The translations under genes were made by a program, and so were the position numbers. The notes under the pieces are model-generated. The model ran no database searches and was not told the origin of the DNA. It worked only from the letters and a program-made list of their open reading frames with translations. Shown piece after piece: positions 25,274 to 33,378 of a stretch of 64,000 nucleotides of DNA (position 1 is the first letter of the stretch; each line of letters begins with the position of its first letter). Source of the DNA: JAQVXR01 sp050945755. GTDB taxonomy: Bacteria; Bacillota; Dehalobacteriia; Dehalobacteriales; Dehalobacteriaceae. The stretch is from assembly GCA_050945755.1 (NCBI GenBank), contig JBMNTN010000004.1, positions 4,836-68,835 on the forward strand, in the 5' to 3' direction.

Positions 25274-26710
25274 GTGGGAATAGATATAGGGACAACAACC
25301 ACCCAATTGGTGATCAGCCGTTTAACGATCAAAAATATTGCACCGGGTACAGCGGTACCACGGATGGAGATAACGGATAAAGAAGTACTGCACCGGAGCG
25401 ATATTCATTTCACCCCCCTAAAGGACCACAATATAATAGATACGGTAGCGGTTGTGCGGATCGTGGAAAAAGAATATAAGGATGCGGGCCTTTGTCCGGA
25501 AGAGATTGATACAGGAGCGGTAATCATCACAGGAGAAACGGCGAAGAAGGAAAATGCGAAGAACATGCTGGAATCGATGGCAGGTTTGGCGGGAGATTTT
25601 GTGGTAGCGACAGCCGGTGTAAATCTGGAATCGATCTTGGCGGGAAAAGGTTCGGGAGCGTCGGCATATTCGAAAGAAAGGCACCGGGTAACGTTAAACA
25701 TGGATATCGGAGGAGGGACTTCCAATATCGGTGTTTTCCGGGAAGGGAACACGATAGATACGGCCTGTTTGAATATAGGGGGTCATTTAATCGAGTTGGA
25801 GCGAGAGCGGGATAAGATCATATATATTGCGGAACCGGCCCGGGCGATTTTAAGGGAGTGCGGCCTTCCCCTGGTGGTAGGGGAGCGAGTTGAATTGGAA
25901 ACTTTAAAAACTGTTGGATTGACAATGGCCCGGTCTCTGGTGGAAGCAATTTCAAAAAAAGAGCTGTCAAGTATCACCAAGGAACTTTTAATGACAGCGC
26001 CGTTACGTCTGGATTATCCTGTGGAACGTGTGATGATCTCAGGTGGTGTGGCGGATTATGTATACAGTGATTTTAAACCGATGTCGGTATCCCAAGTATC
26101 ACAATGGGGAGATATGGGTCCCTTGTTAGGATGGGCAGTGGGAGAAGAATTGAAGAGAGCGGGGATCGAACCGGTGAGACCCGGTGAGACGATTCGGGCC
26201 ACAGTGATCGGAGCGGGCACCCACTCGGTAAATTTAAGCGGGAGTACCATATCGGTAAAAGAAGAGACGCTTCCGATGCGCAATGTAACGGTGGTATCCC
26301 CTTTTATAGGAGGAATGCCGGAAGAAGTGAATGAGATCGCCCGTAAGGTAGAAGAGACGGTGGGGCGCGTGACTGCAGACGGCGGAGGGGAGAACCTGGC
26401 GATAGCGATGGAAGGTCCGGCGGAGCCATCATTTAAGGCGATCCAAAAGCTGGCGGAAGGTTTAGTGATAGGTGCGGGAGAGTATCTAAAGGATGGAAAG
26501 CCGTTAGTGCTGGTTCTCCAAAAAGATTGTGCTAAAGTATTGGGCCAATGCTTGGGAGTTCTTCTGGGAGAGGATAGAGAAATTGTCTGTATCGACCAGA
26601 TCCGAGTGGACGAAGGAGACTATATAGACATCGGAAAGCCTTTAATGGGGGGTCGTGTAGTTCCGGTGGTGGTAAAGACATTGGTATTTGAAAGTTCGGT
26701 AAAGAGTTAG
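25274..26710 (+). CDS. eutA: Ethanolamine ammonia-lyase reactivase EutA
   Basis: ASKHA-fold ATPase that exchanges damaged cobalamin in EutBC. 478 residues from GTG 25274: VGIDIGTTTTQLVISRL (phosphate 1), MDIGGGTSNIGVFREG (phosphate 2), MISGGVADYV (adenosine) and a C-terminus DEGDYIDIGKPLMGG. Oddity: GTG lies inside the first beta strand and has no SD. The frame continues upstream as ETSNKQSIISVGIDIG to 25241, where ATA sits eight bases after AAGGTGG, directly preceded by a TAG. Either a non-standard AUA start is used or the start codon has been damaged (TTG to TAG at 25238 would explain it). Confidence 0.9.
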   Translation: MGIDIGTTTTQLVISRLTIKNIAPGTAVPRMEITDKEVLHRSDIHFTPLKDHNIIDTVAVVRIVEKEYKDAGLCPEEIDTGAVIITGETAKKENAKNMLESMAGLAGDFVVATAGVNLESILAGKGSGASAYSKERHRVTLNMDIGGGTSNIGVFREGNTIDTACLNIGGHLIELERERDKIIYIAEPARAILRECGLPLVVGERVELETLKTVGLTMARSLVEAISKKELSSITKELLMTAPLRLDYPVERVMISGGVADYVYSDFKPMSVSQVSQWGDMGPLLGWAVGEELKRAGIEPVRPGETIRATVIGAGTHSVNLSGSTISVKEETLPMRNVTVVSPFIGGMPEEVNEIARKVEETVGRVTADGGGENLAIAMEGPAEPSFKAIQKLAEGLVIGAGEYLKDGKPLVLVLQKDCAKVLGQCLGVLLGEDREIVCIDQIRVDEGDYIDIGKPLMGGRVVPVVVKTLVFESSVKS

Positions 26711-26736
26711 GAATAAAGGGCAGGAGGTAAAGATGA

Positions 26737-27399
26737 ATGGCTGTATTGGATCCCATAAAAGCCGAAATACTGGCGGTAAAATTTATTCCCAACGTAGCCA
26801 AAGACTTGGCGGAAAGTATGAAACTAAGACCTGAGCAAAGAAGTATCGGGATGTTTACCTGTAATATTGATGATGTGGGCTATACTGCGATAGATGAGGC
26901 AACGAAAAAAGCGGATGTAGAGGTTGTTTACGCCCGTTCGTTTTACGCTGGTGCAGCCCATGCTTCGGGTCCATTGTCCGGAGAATTTATCGGGATATTG
27001 GCGGGACCGGACCCGGCGGAAGTGAAAGCAGGTTTGGAAGCAGCTACCCAGCTGATCAATGAAGAAGCATTTTTCTATACTGCCGACCCGGAAGGAAAGA
27101 TTGCCTTTTATGCATATACCATTTCCCGGACAGGCACCTATCTTTCCCAAGTGGCAGGTATTCCGGTAGGGGAACCGCTAGCATACTTGATTGCGCCTCC
27201 GCTGGAATCTGTTTATGGAGTAGATGCGGCGCTAAAAGCAGCGGAAGTGAAAATGGGTGTATGGTACGGGCCTCCGGGAGAAACAAACTTTGGTGGCGCC
27301 CTGCTGAGTGGTTCACAAAGTGCGTGCAAAGCGGCGTGTGAAGCTTTCCGTGATACGGTGGTAGGGGTAGCAAGAAATCCCAAGGATTACGAGGGATAA
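26737..27399 (+). CDS. eutL: BMC shell protein EutL (tandem-domain trimer)
   Basis: 220 residues with two BMC folds in tandem, forming pseudohexameric trimers with a gated central pore. The N-terminus PIKAEILAVKFIPNVAKDLA and internal IGMFTCNIDDVGYTAIDEATK, FYAGAAHASGPLSGEFIGILA and WYGPPGETNFGGALLSG are EutL signatures. The ATG is eight bases after GGAGGT, 26 bp behind eutA. Confidence 0.95.
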   Translation: MAVLDPIKAEILAVKFIPNVAKDLAESMKLRPEQRSIGMFTCNIDDVGYTAIDEATKKADVEVVYARSFYAGAAHASGPLSGEFIGILAGPDPAEVKAGLEAATQLINEEAFFYTADPEGKIAFYAYTISRTGTYLSQVAGIPVGEPLAYLIAPPLESVYGVDAALKAAEVKMGVWYGPPGETNFGGALLSGSQSACKAACEAFRDTVVGVARNPKDYEG

Positions 27400-27442
27400 T
27401 TGAAGGACCCCGTGAGGGGTTGGACCGAGGAGGTCGAGGAAG

Positions 27443-28198
27443 ATGAGAGCGATAACGGAAACAGAACTTCGTGATATGTACAAAAAAACGGAGTTCACCA
27501 CTTTCAATCTGCCGGCAGGGGCACGTTTGACCCCGGCGGCAGCCCAATTCTTAAGCGAACGGAGAATCCAGGTGTTGGATGGTCCGGGAAAAACGGGCGC
27601 TAAGGTTTCGGGTCAAGCAGTGGCGGCAGATGGAAGGGGAAAGAGGGAATCATTTTCAGCGGCTGATTTTAAGGGGCAAAAACCGGAGCACATGACTCAC
27701 CTGAAAGGAAGTACCCTGGTATTAAAAAACCATAGTCGGATTAAATTCCGGGGAAAAGTGGACAGTTTTGAGGCCCATTTGATTAATGCAATAATTGATA
27801 TGGAAGGGGTTGGGCATCAGGAACTGGCGAAAGACCTGAAGGAGATACTGAATTTTATCCGGCAGATGCTCAGGGCAGAGGTGAAAGAAGAAGCACTGGA
27901 AATGATTAATTTTCATGGTTGGTCGCCGGAGGAGATCCGGGATCGGTCCCACTACCCGGAAAAGTATTACGGTGTGAGTCATCTGCTACCAAATCCGGGT
28001 CAGGGGATACTGATGGCAAAGCTGAATTTTCTCCGCACCCAGGTGCGGGAACTGGAATTGGCAGCAATAGATGCTTTTTGTCCAACAGCGGAAGAAGTGG
28101 AGCGGGAAGATATTATTCAAAGTTTAAATAGGTTGAGCAGTTTGATCTATATCATGATGGTACAACTGATATCCGGTCATTATCGGGTAGGTTGTTAG
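27443..28198 (+). CDS. eutT: EutT-type cob(I)alamin adenosyltransferase
   Basis: Makes adenosylcobalamin for EutBC from ATP and reduced cobalamin. 251 residues: N-terminal FNLPAGARLTPAAAQFLSER (family motif) and a C-terminal helical bundle with LINAIIDMEG, LNFLRTQVRELELAAID and REDIIQSLNRLSSLIYIMM. The Cys/His metal motif of the Salmonella enzyme (His-x11-Cys-Cys-x2-Cys) is absent: the corresponding stretch (about 65-95) has no Cys. This makes it a metal-motif-free variant, as in some other Firmicutes. It lies between eutL and eutJ in the same operon; PduS downstream could supply reduced cobalamin. Confidence 0.88.
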   Translation: MRAITETELRDMYKKTEFTTFNLPAGARLTPAAAQFLSERRIQVLDGPGKTGAKVSGQAVAADGRGKRESFSAADFKGQKPEHMTHLKGSTLVLKNHSRIKFRGKVDSFEAHLINAIIDMEGVGHQELAKDLKEILNFIRQMLRAEVKEEALEMINFHGWSPEEIRDRSHYPEKYYGVSHLLPNPGQGILMAKLNFLRTQVRELELAAIDAFCPTAEEVEREDIIQSLNRLSSLIYIMMVQLISGHYRVGC

Positions 28199-28216
28199 AT
28201 AGGAGAAGGTTAAAAC

Positions 28217-29053
28217 ATGGACTTCTTAAAAAATGCCAACCGGCTGATAGAACAATTTGAAGAAACCATTACCCAACCGTTACCGGTAAAAAAAGGATCT
28301 AAGCTTTACACGGGAGTGGACTTGGGTACCGCCTATATAGTACTGGCGGTGGTAGATGAAAAGGGACAGCCAGTGACAGGAGCCATGCAATATGCGGAAG
28401 TAGTCAAAGACGGATTGATTGTTGATTACGTTGGCGCAGTAAATATGGTAAAGAAACTGAAAGCTCAGGTAGAAGAAAAACTTGGCGTAGAATTGGAGAC
28501 AGCGGGAGCGGCCTATCCGCCCGGGACAGCAGTGGGAGACCGGAAGGCGATCCAATATGTAGCCGAAGGAGCCGGGTTTGAAGTGACCAGGTTAGTGGAC
28601 GAACCTACTGGAGCCAATCAGGTACTGGGGATAAAAGACGGAGCCGTAGTGGATATCGGGGGAGGAACTACCGGGATAGCAGTTTTAAAAGACGGAAAGG
28701 TAATCTATGTTGGGGATGAGCCGACAGGAGGGACCCACTTTAGCCTGGTAGTGGCGGGAGCATATCATGTTTCTTTTGCTGAGGCGGAAAAGATGAAAAC
28801 GGAAAAATCCCGGCATAAGGAGCTGCTTCCGGTGGTAAAACCGGTGATGCAGAAGGTGGCGTCGATTATTGGGAGGCATATAGAGAAGTATCATGTGGAC
28901 CACATTTATCTGGCAGGAGGGACAAGCTGTTTTACAGATATAGAGAAAGTGGTGGAAGCGGAGGTAGGTGTGCCCACCTACAAGCCGGGAAATCCATTTT
29001 TGGTGACCCCGCTGGGTATAGCCCTAAGTGCAGCGGCAAATAGGGAGGGTTAA
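28217..29053 (+). CDS. eutJ: EutJ, Hsp70-fold ethanolamine utilisation chaperone
   Basis: 278 residues of the ASKHA ATPase fold without an Hsp70 substrate domain. Motifs: YTGVDLGTAYIVLAVVDEKG, AAYPPGTAVGDRKAIQYVAE, RLVDEPTGANQVLGI, AVVDIGGGTTGIAVLKDG and YLAGGTSCFTDIEKVVEAE. Its role in BMC assembly or cofactor handling is not settled. The ATG follows AGGAGAAGG. Its last 110 codons were copied almost unchanged into the 20.5-kb remnant. Confidence 0.93.
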   Translation: MDFLKNANRLIEQFEETITQPLPVKKGSKLYTGVDLGTAYIVLAVVDEKGQPVTGAMQYAEVVKDGLIVDYVGAVNMVKKLKAQVEEKLGVELETAGAAYPPGTAVGDRKAIQYVAEGAGFEVTRLVDEPTGANQVLGIKDGAVVDIGGGTTGIAVLKDGKVIYVGDEPTGGTHFSLVVAGAYHVSFAEAEKMKTEKSRHKELLPVVKPVMQKVASIIGRHIEKYHVDHIYLAGGTSCFTDIEKVVEAEVGVPTYKPGNPFLVTPLGIALSAAANREG

Positions 29054-29055
29054 AA

Positions 29056-29397
29056 GTGGCGGTAAGAATCCAATTTATCAAGTCTCCATCGCCGGGGACA
29101 ATGGCTATTCTCGCGCGGAGGCGTACGGGACATCCGGAAGGAAAACCCGTGCCGGGCGCGGTAGGCCTGGTGCAGGGCCCACTGGCGGACATGATCGCGG
29201 CCTCGGATGTGGCGGAAAAAGCGGCCCAAGTAGAGGTGGAAGAAATCCGGGGTGTATGTCCCCAGCATGTTACCTTAATTGGCATTTTCGGAGATATTGC
29301 AGATGTGGAAACAGCCTTAAAAGCAGTGACTGCCTATTTTGCCGATGAGAAAAAAGGACTGAAGCAATTGTCACAAGGGGAAAGCGGGGTGATATAG
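29056..29397 (+). CDS. Second circularly permuted-type BMC shell protein
   Basis: 113 residues from GTG 29056, two bases after the eutJ stop with GGAGGG just upstream. The core GAVGLVQGPLADMIAASDVA ... VTLIGIFGDIADVETALKAV aligns in register with EutS (AIGILTLTPGETAIIAADVA ... AVVITGDVASVETALKMV). The N-terminal strand region RIQFIKSPSPGTMAILARRR differs from EutS. It is therefore an EutS/PduU-topology relative of separate type, giving the locus two such capped hexamers. I cannot assign an established gene name. Confidence 0.75.
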   Translation: MAVRIQFIKSPSPGTMAILARRRTGHPEGKPVPGAVGLVQGPLADMIAASDVAEKAAQVEVEEIRGVCPQHVTLIGIFGDIADVETALKAVTAYFADEKKGLKQLSQGESGVI

Positions 29398-29398
29398 G

Positions 29399-29665
29399 AT
29401 GATGATCGGAAGAGTAATCAACAGCATCTGGGCGACGAGGAAAGATGAATCATTAAAGGGAGCGAAGCTGATGGTTGTTAAGCTCCTGGACAGGCCTGAC
29501 GGTAAAGGGAAAATTATAGTTGCGGTAGATATGATCGGCGCAGGTATCGGAGAACGGGTTTTGATTACTCAAGGGAGTTCGGCCCGGCGCATGGGAGGTT
29601 ATGATGACTCCCCTGTTGATGCGACGATCGTGGGAATTATAGATGAAGACCAGCCGGAGTTCTGA
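29399..29665 (+). CDS. eutN: BMC vertex pentamer EutN/CcmL
   Basis: 88 residues, the pentameric protein that closes the twelve vertices of the shell. Motifs: GRVINSIWATRKDESLKGAK, VAVDMIGAGIGERVLITQGS and DATIVGIIDE. ATG codons at 29399 and 29402 are equivalent. It is the only pentamer gene seen in the locus, so it is presumably essential for closure. It abuts the previous gene and ends 13 bp before the PduS start. Confidence 0.94.
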   Translation: MMIGRVINSIWATRKDESLKGAKLMVVKLLDRPDGKGKIIVAVDMIGAGIGERVLITQGSSARRMGGYDDSPVDATIVGIIDEDQPEF

Positions 29666-29678
29666 TAGAGGTGATCAA

Positions 29679-31016
29679 GTGAAGGAGCAAATTGTTAGAT
29701 TAATTAAAGAAGCAGGGGTTGTCGGTGCCGGTGGAGCAGGGTTTCCCACCCATGTGAAAGTAAACGCCAAGGCGGAACATGTGATCGTCAATGGAGCGGA
29801 ATGCGAGCCGTTACTCCGGGTAGACCAGCAGTTGATGGCGGTGGAAGCGGAAAAGATGATACGCGGTCTGGAAGCTGTGATGGAGGCTACCGGTGCGTCC
29901 AAGGGTACGATCGCTCTTAAAGGTAAGTATCATGAGGCCATTGAAGCACTGGAGAAAGCTATCCAGGGAAAACCTATCGAGATATTTATCCTGGGGGATT
30001 TCTACCCGGCAGGTGACGAGCATGTAACTGTGTATGAAGTTACAGGGAAGATCATCCCGGAAGGGGGCATACCTCTAAAAGTAGGCTGTGTCGTTGATAA
30101 CGTGGAAACATTGATCAATGTAGCAGATGCCCTGGATGGAAAATCGGTGGTGGACACGTATCTTACAGTGACGGGAGAAGTACCGAAACCGATGACGGTG
30201 AAACTCCCCATTGGCACATCGATCTGGGAGGCACTGGCTTTAGCGGGTGAGTCCGAGATGGGAGGCAAGGTGGTAGTAGAGGGCGGCCCGATGATGGGGA
30301 AAGTGGTGGAAGATTTTAACCAACCCATAACGAAGACCACCAAAGGACTGATCGTTCTTTCGGAAAATCATCCGATGATTCAAAAAAGGAAAATATCTCT
30401 TGACCATATTCTGAAGCAGGCGAAGGCGGCATGCATCCAGTGTGTCCGGTGTTCCGACATGTGTCCCCGTCATATGCTGGGACATAGATTGACCCCCCAC
30501 TTAATTATGAGGGGAATGAACTATCTTCAAGGCGATGAAGAAATGTTAAAAATGGCTTTGAGTTGTACGGAATGCGGTGCCTGCGAGTATGCCTGCAGTA
30601 TGATGCATCTATCCCCCCGGCGGGTAAACGGGATGTTAAAACAGGAGCTGTCCAAAAGAGGGATCAAAGCTACGCCTCCGACAAAACCGGAAGAGGTAAC
30701 AGCGGGCAGGGAATTTATGAAGATTCCGGTGAAACGCCTGATAATGTCGCTGGGATTGGCACCATACAATGAGGCGGCCCCCCTTGAGGAAACAGATTAT
30801 CTTCCCCGGTCGGTGTCTATTCCGGTACGGCAGCATATTGGTGCTCCGGCGAAACCTGTGGTAGAGGTAGGTCAGCGGGTAGAAAGAGGGAGCCTTGTGG
30901 CCGGTATCCCGGAAGGAGCAATGGGAGCCAACGTACATGCTAGCATATCAGGAGTGGTGCGTGAGGTTTCCGATAGAATAGTGATTGAAAGAGACCGGGA
31001 CGGAGGTGTTGAGTAA
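29679..31016 (+). CDS. pduS: PduS-type flavin and iron-sulfur reductase (RnfC-like)
   Basis: 445 residues from GTG 29679 (SD GAGGTG). An RnfC/Nqo1-like FMN/NADH domain (GVVGAGGAGFPTHVK, NGAECEPLLRVDQQLM) is followed by two [4Fe-4S] motifs, CIQCVRCSDMCPRH and CTECGACEYACSMMH, and a C-terminal barrel-sandwich region (PAKPVVEVGQRVERGSLVA). PduS reduces cobalamin and binds the Fe-S shell protein PduT, which is encoded next (1-nt overlap). Presence in an ethanolamine locus suggests it recycles cobalamin and/or moves electrons from lumenal NADH through the shell. Confidence 0.9.
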   Translation: MKEQIVRLIKEAGVVGAGGAGFPTHVKVNAKAEHVIVNGAECEPLLRVDQQLMAVEAEKMIRGLEAVMEATGASKGTIALKGKYHEAIEALEKAIQGKPIEIFILGDFYPAGDEHVTVYEVTGKIIPEGGIPLKVGCVVDNVETLINVADALDGKSVVDTYLTVTGEVPKPMTVKLPIGTSIWEALALAGESEMGGKVVVEGGPMMGKVVEDFNQPITKTTKGLIVLSENHPMIQKRKISLDHILKQAKAACIQCVRCSDMCPRHMLGHRLTPHLIMRGMNYLQGDEEMLKMALSCTECGACEYACSMMHLSPRRVNGMLKQELSKRGIKATPPTKPEEVTAGREFMKIPVKRLIMSLGLAPYNEAAPLEETDYLPRSVSIPVRQHIGAPAKPVVEVGQRVERGSLVAGIPEGAMGANVHASISGVVREVSDRIVIERDRDGGVE

Positions 31017-31567
31017 TGATTCGAGCAATCGGTTTAGTAGAATTCAACAGCATAGCCAAAGGGATAGAAAGTGCGGATGCCATGCTAAAAACTGGCCAGG
31101 TAGAAGTGATCGCCAGTCGTCCTATCTGCCCGGGGAAATATATAGCTCTGGTATATGGAGATGTGGCGGCAGTGGAAAGTGCCGTGAAGGCGGGAATTGA
31201 AAAAGGTGAGTCTTATGTGGTGGATGATTTTATCCTGCCGAATGTCCATCCCCAGGTAATCCCGGCATTTTCCGCAGGGAACCCGGTCTCTGAAGTACGG
31301 GCTGTGGGAATCATTGAAACATTTTCCATTGCAGCGATGATCGTAGCGGCGGATGCAGCAGTCAAAGCAGGGGAAGTGGACTTGATAGAGATTCGTCTGG
31401 CCATGGGCTTAGGGGGCAAGGCATTTACGACGATGACCGGAGATGTGGCGGCTGTCAAGTCGGCAGTGGAAGCAGGTTCTGCTACTGCGGCTGCTAAAGG
31501 ACTTTTAGTCCAAGAGGTGGTAATACCGTCACCTCACAAGGGCTTGATCCCGAGCATTTTAGGATAG
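31016..31567 (+). CDS. pduT: PduT-type tandem BMC shell protein with pore Fe-S site
   Basis: 183 residues with two BMC domains (IRAIGLVEFNSIAKGIESAD; VRAVGIIETFSIAAMIVAAD). Cys38 in RPICPGKY is at the same residue number as the Cys of PduT that ligates a [4Fe-4S] cluster in the trimer pore. Its start overlaps the pduS stop by one base (TAATG), so the two partners are made together, consistent with a trans-shell electron relay. Other C-terminal features match PduT (GLLVQEVVIPSPHKGL). Confidence 0.92.
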   Translation: MIRAIGLVEFNSIAKGIESADAMLKTGQVEVIASRPICPGKYIALVYGDVAAVESAVKAGIEKGESYVVDDFILPNVHPQVIPAFSAGNPVSEVRAVGIIETFSIAAMIVAADAAVKAGEVDLIEIRLAMGLGGKAFTTMTGDVAAVKSAVEAGSATAAAKGLLVQEVVIPSPHKGLIPSILG

Positions 31568-31656
31568 GTAAGCAGCAGTTAAGTTTAGGGGTAAAAACTC
31601 CTATGAATATATGAGAGTGAAAAAAGGTGTCTTAATTTTTTCAAGGAGGTGAGAAA

Positions 31657-32346
31657 GTGAAACCACTGGTCACTGCCACTGACATTAAGAATTTGGTTGG
31701 TACAGGAAAAAAGGTTCTGTATTTTGAACCGGGAACTCTGGTTACACCTTCGGCAAAAGACGCTTGTAGGGAAGCGGGAATTAAAATTGAATTTGGTACT
31801 GCTCCGGCGGAGCGGGAAGTAGAGTGTTGTGCAGAAGTTACTGAGTCGCCGGTGTGTTGTGAAGTTCCGGCAGTGGGTGATGTTTCACCGGAAATGATTT
31901 CCCGGATCGTGATGGAGGTAATCGCGAATCTTCCCCGGTATTCATTACCGAGGCAGATGGTGAAGCAGGTAGACCCTACGGGCGTCAGCCTGGTTAAAGG
32001 AAATACGGTAGAATGTGATTCTTTTGATACCGGAAATCCCAATGACAAAGTGGGGATCAAAGAAGTTTTCACTCGTAAGGAAAGCCCTGATATGGCTACG
32101 GGTTTTATGACATTGGACAAAACCGCTTTTGACTGGCACTTAATGTATGATGAAATTGATTATGTAATAGAAGGCACTTTGGATATTATTGTCAACGGAA
32201 AAACCTACCGGGGTCAGGCGGGTGACGTGCTGTTTATTCCGAGAGATACCAAGATTACGTTTTCCACGCCTGATAAGGCCAAATTCTTCTTTGTAACCTA
32301 TCCGGCCAACTGGGCAGAGTTATCGGGTTACGGCAAAAAAAATTAA
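31657..32346 (+). CDS. eutQ: EutQ cupin protein
   Basis: 229 residues from GTG 31657 (SD AAGGAGGTGAG). A variable N-terminal half begins KPLVTATDIKNLVGTGKKVL and has TPSAKDACREAGIKIEFG, the fold-back motif shared with EutT-like and PduO-like N-termini. The C-terminal cupin has DEIDYVIEGTLDIIVNGKTY and GDVLFIPRDTKITFSTP. EutQ proteins have been linked to acetate-kinase-like activity and to compartment biogenesis, but the reaction is not settled. Its last 50 bases were duplicated at 20.87 kb. Confidence 0.9.
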   Translation: MKPLVTATDIKNLVGTGKKVLYFEPGTLVTPSAKDACREAGIKIEFGTAPAEREVECCAEVTESPVCCEVPAVGDVSPEMISRIVMEVIANLPRYSLPRQMVKQVDPTGVSLVKGNTVECDSFDTGNPNDKVGIKEVFTRKESPDMATGFMTLDKTAFDWHLMYDEIDYVIEGTLDIIVNGKTYRGQAGDVLFIPRDTKITFSTPDKAKFFFVTYPANWAELSGYGKKN

Positions 32347-32375
32347 TTATTTAAATTTAAGGAGGATTTACTAAG

Positions 32376-32669
32376 ATGACGAATGCATTAGGAATGATTG
32401 AAACTAAAGGTCTTGTAGGTTCTATTGAGGCAGCCGATGCGATGGTAAAAGCGGCTAATGTTTACTTGATCGGCAAGGTCCATGTGGGCGGCGGTCTTGT
32501 CACTGTGATGGTACGGGGAGATGTTGGTGCTGTTAAAGCTGCTACTGATGCCGGTGCTGCTGCAGCCCAAAGAGTAGGCGAGTTGATTTCCGTTCACGTA
32601 ATTCCGAGGCCGCACGGCGATGTAGAAATGATCCTTCCTGACGACTACAAAAAATTAAAGAACGAATAA
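32376..32669 (+). CDS. eutM: BMC hexameric shell protein (EutM/PduA type), main copy
   Basis: 97 residues, the standard single-domain shell tile: ALGMIETKGLVGSIEAADAM, LIGKVHVGGGLVTVMVRGDV, and the C-terminal VIPRPHGDVEMILPDDYKKL. SD AGGAGG seven bases before ATG. It lies between eutQ and a hexamer gene with an extension, and is the source of the near-identical copy at 20954. Confidence 0.95.
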   Translation: MTNALGMIETKGLVGSIEAADAMVKAANVYLIGKVHVGGGLVTVMVRGDVGAVKAATDAGAAAAQRVGELISVHVIPRPHGDVEMILPDDYKKLKNE

Positions 32670-32697
32670 GTCAACCTAAGAAAAAGGGGTTGAAAAA

Positions 32698-33327
32698 ATG
32701 AAGCGAGAAGCGCTGGGGATGATTGAAACGCGGGGCCTAGTTCCTGCCATAGAAGCGGCGGATGCCGGTGTAAAGGCGGCCAATGTCCGGCTGGTGGGCT
32801 ATGAAATAGTCAAGGGCGGTTTGGTGATGGTTGCTTTTGTCGGAGAAGTAGCCGCCGTTCAGGCAAGCGTCGATGCCGGCGCTGCTGCCGGGGAAAAAGT
32901 AGGCCAGGTGATCAGCACCCATGTTATTCCCAGGCCGGAAGCTGACCTCAGAATGGTTTTTACAGGGAAAAAAGCTGTGGAACCGGAAAACGATCCGGAA
33001 CCGGATCCGCCGGGTAATGGAAACAGGAAGAAGATGAGCGGAATCGGTACTGAGGCTAACCAATGTTCGGAAGATATTAAAGAAATTGAAGAGCCGGGTC
33101 GGAAGGAATCTCCTTCTGACCCGGACGGTTCCGGGGATAACGGACAGGACGAGTCTGCCGGGGATGATCATGAAAAAATAGGCGAAGCACAGTTAAAGAC
33201 AATGACAGTTAGTGCGCTGCGCAGATTAGCACGGAGGACCCCGGGAATATCTTTACGGGGACGGGAGATATCCCGAGCCAATAAAGAAGAATTGATCAGG
33301 GAAATTACCCGTGCACAAAAAGGGTAG
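32698..33327 (+). CDS. BMC hexamer protein with C-terminal nucleic-acid-binding-like domain
   Basis: 209 residues. Residues 1-90 are a BMC domain (EALGMIETRGLVPAIEAADA ... VIPRPEADLRMVF). A low-complexity, acidic, Pro/Gly-rich linker spans about 95-155 (NDPEPDPPGNGNRKK; DPDGSGDNGQDESAGDD). Residues about 162-209 form a compact helical motif (LKTMTVSALRRLARRTPGIS ... SRANKEELIREITRAQ) resembling SAP/Rho-N-terminal nucleic-acid-binding folds. This is analogous to EutK, whose extension is a helix-turn-helix, but with another fold. A truncated duplicate lies at 21275. Confidence 0.85.
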   Translation: MKREALGMIETRGLVPAIEAADAGVKAANVRLVGYEIVKGGLVMVAFVGEVAAVQASVDAGAAAGEKVGQVISTHVIPRPEADLRMVFTGKKAVEPENDPEPDPPGNGNRKKMSGIGTEANQCSEDIKEIEEPGRKESPSDPDGSGDNGQDESAGDDHEKIGEAQLKTMTVSALRRLARRTPGISLRGREISRANKEELIREITRAQKG

Positions 33328-33378
33328 GACATGTAAAAAGATAAGATGTCCCAAACTTGAAAGAAAGGAGTAGGAGAA

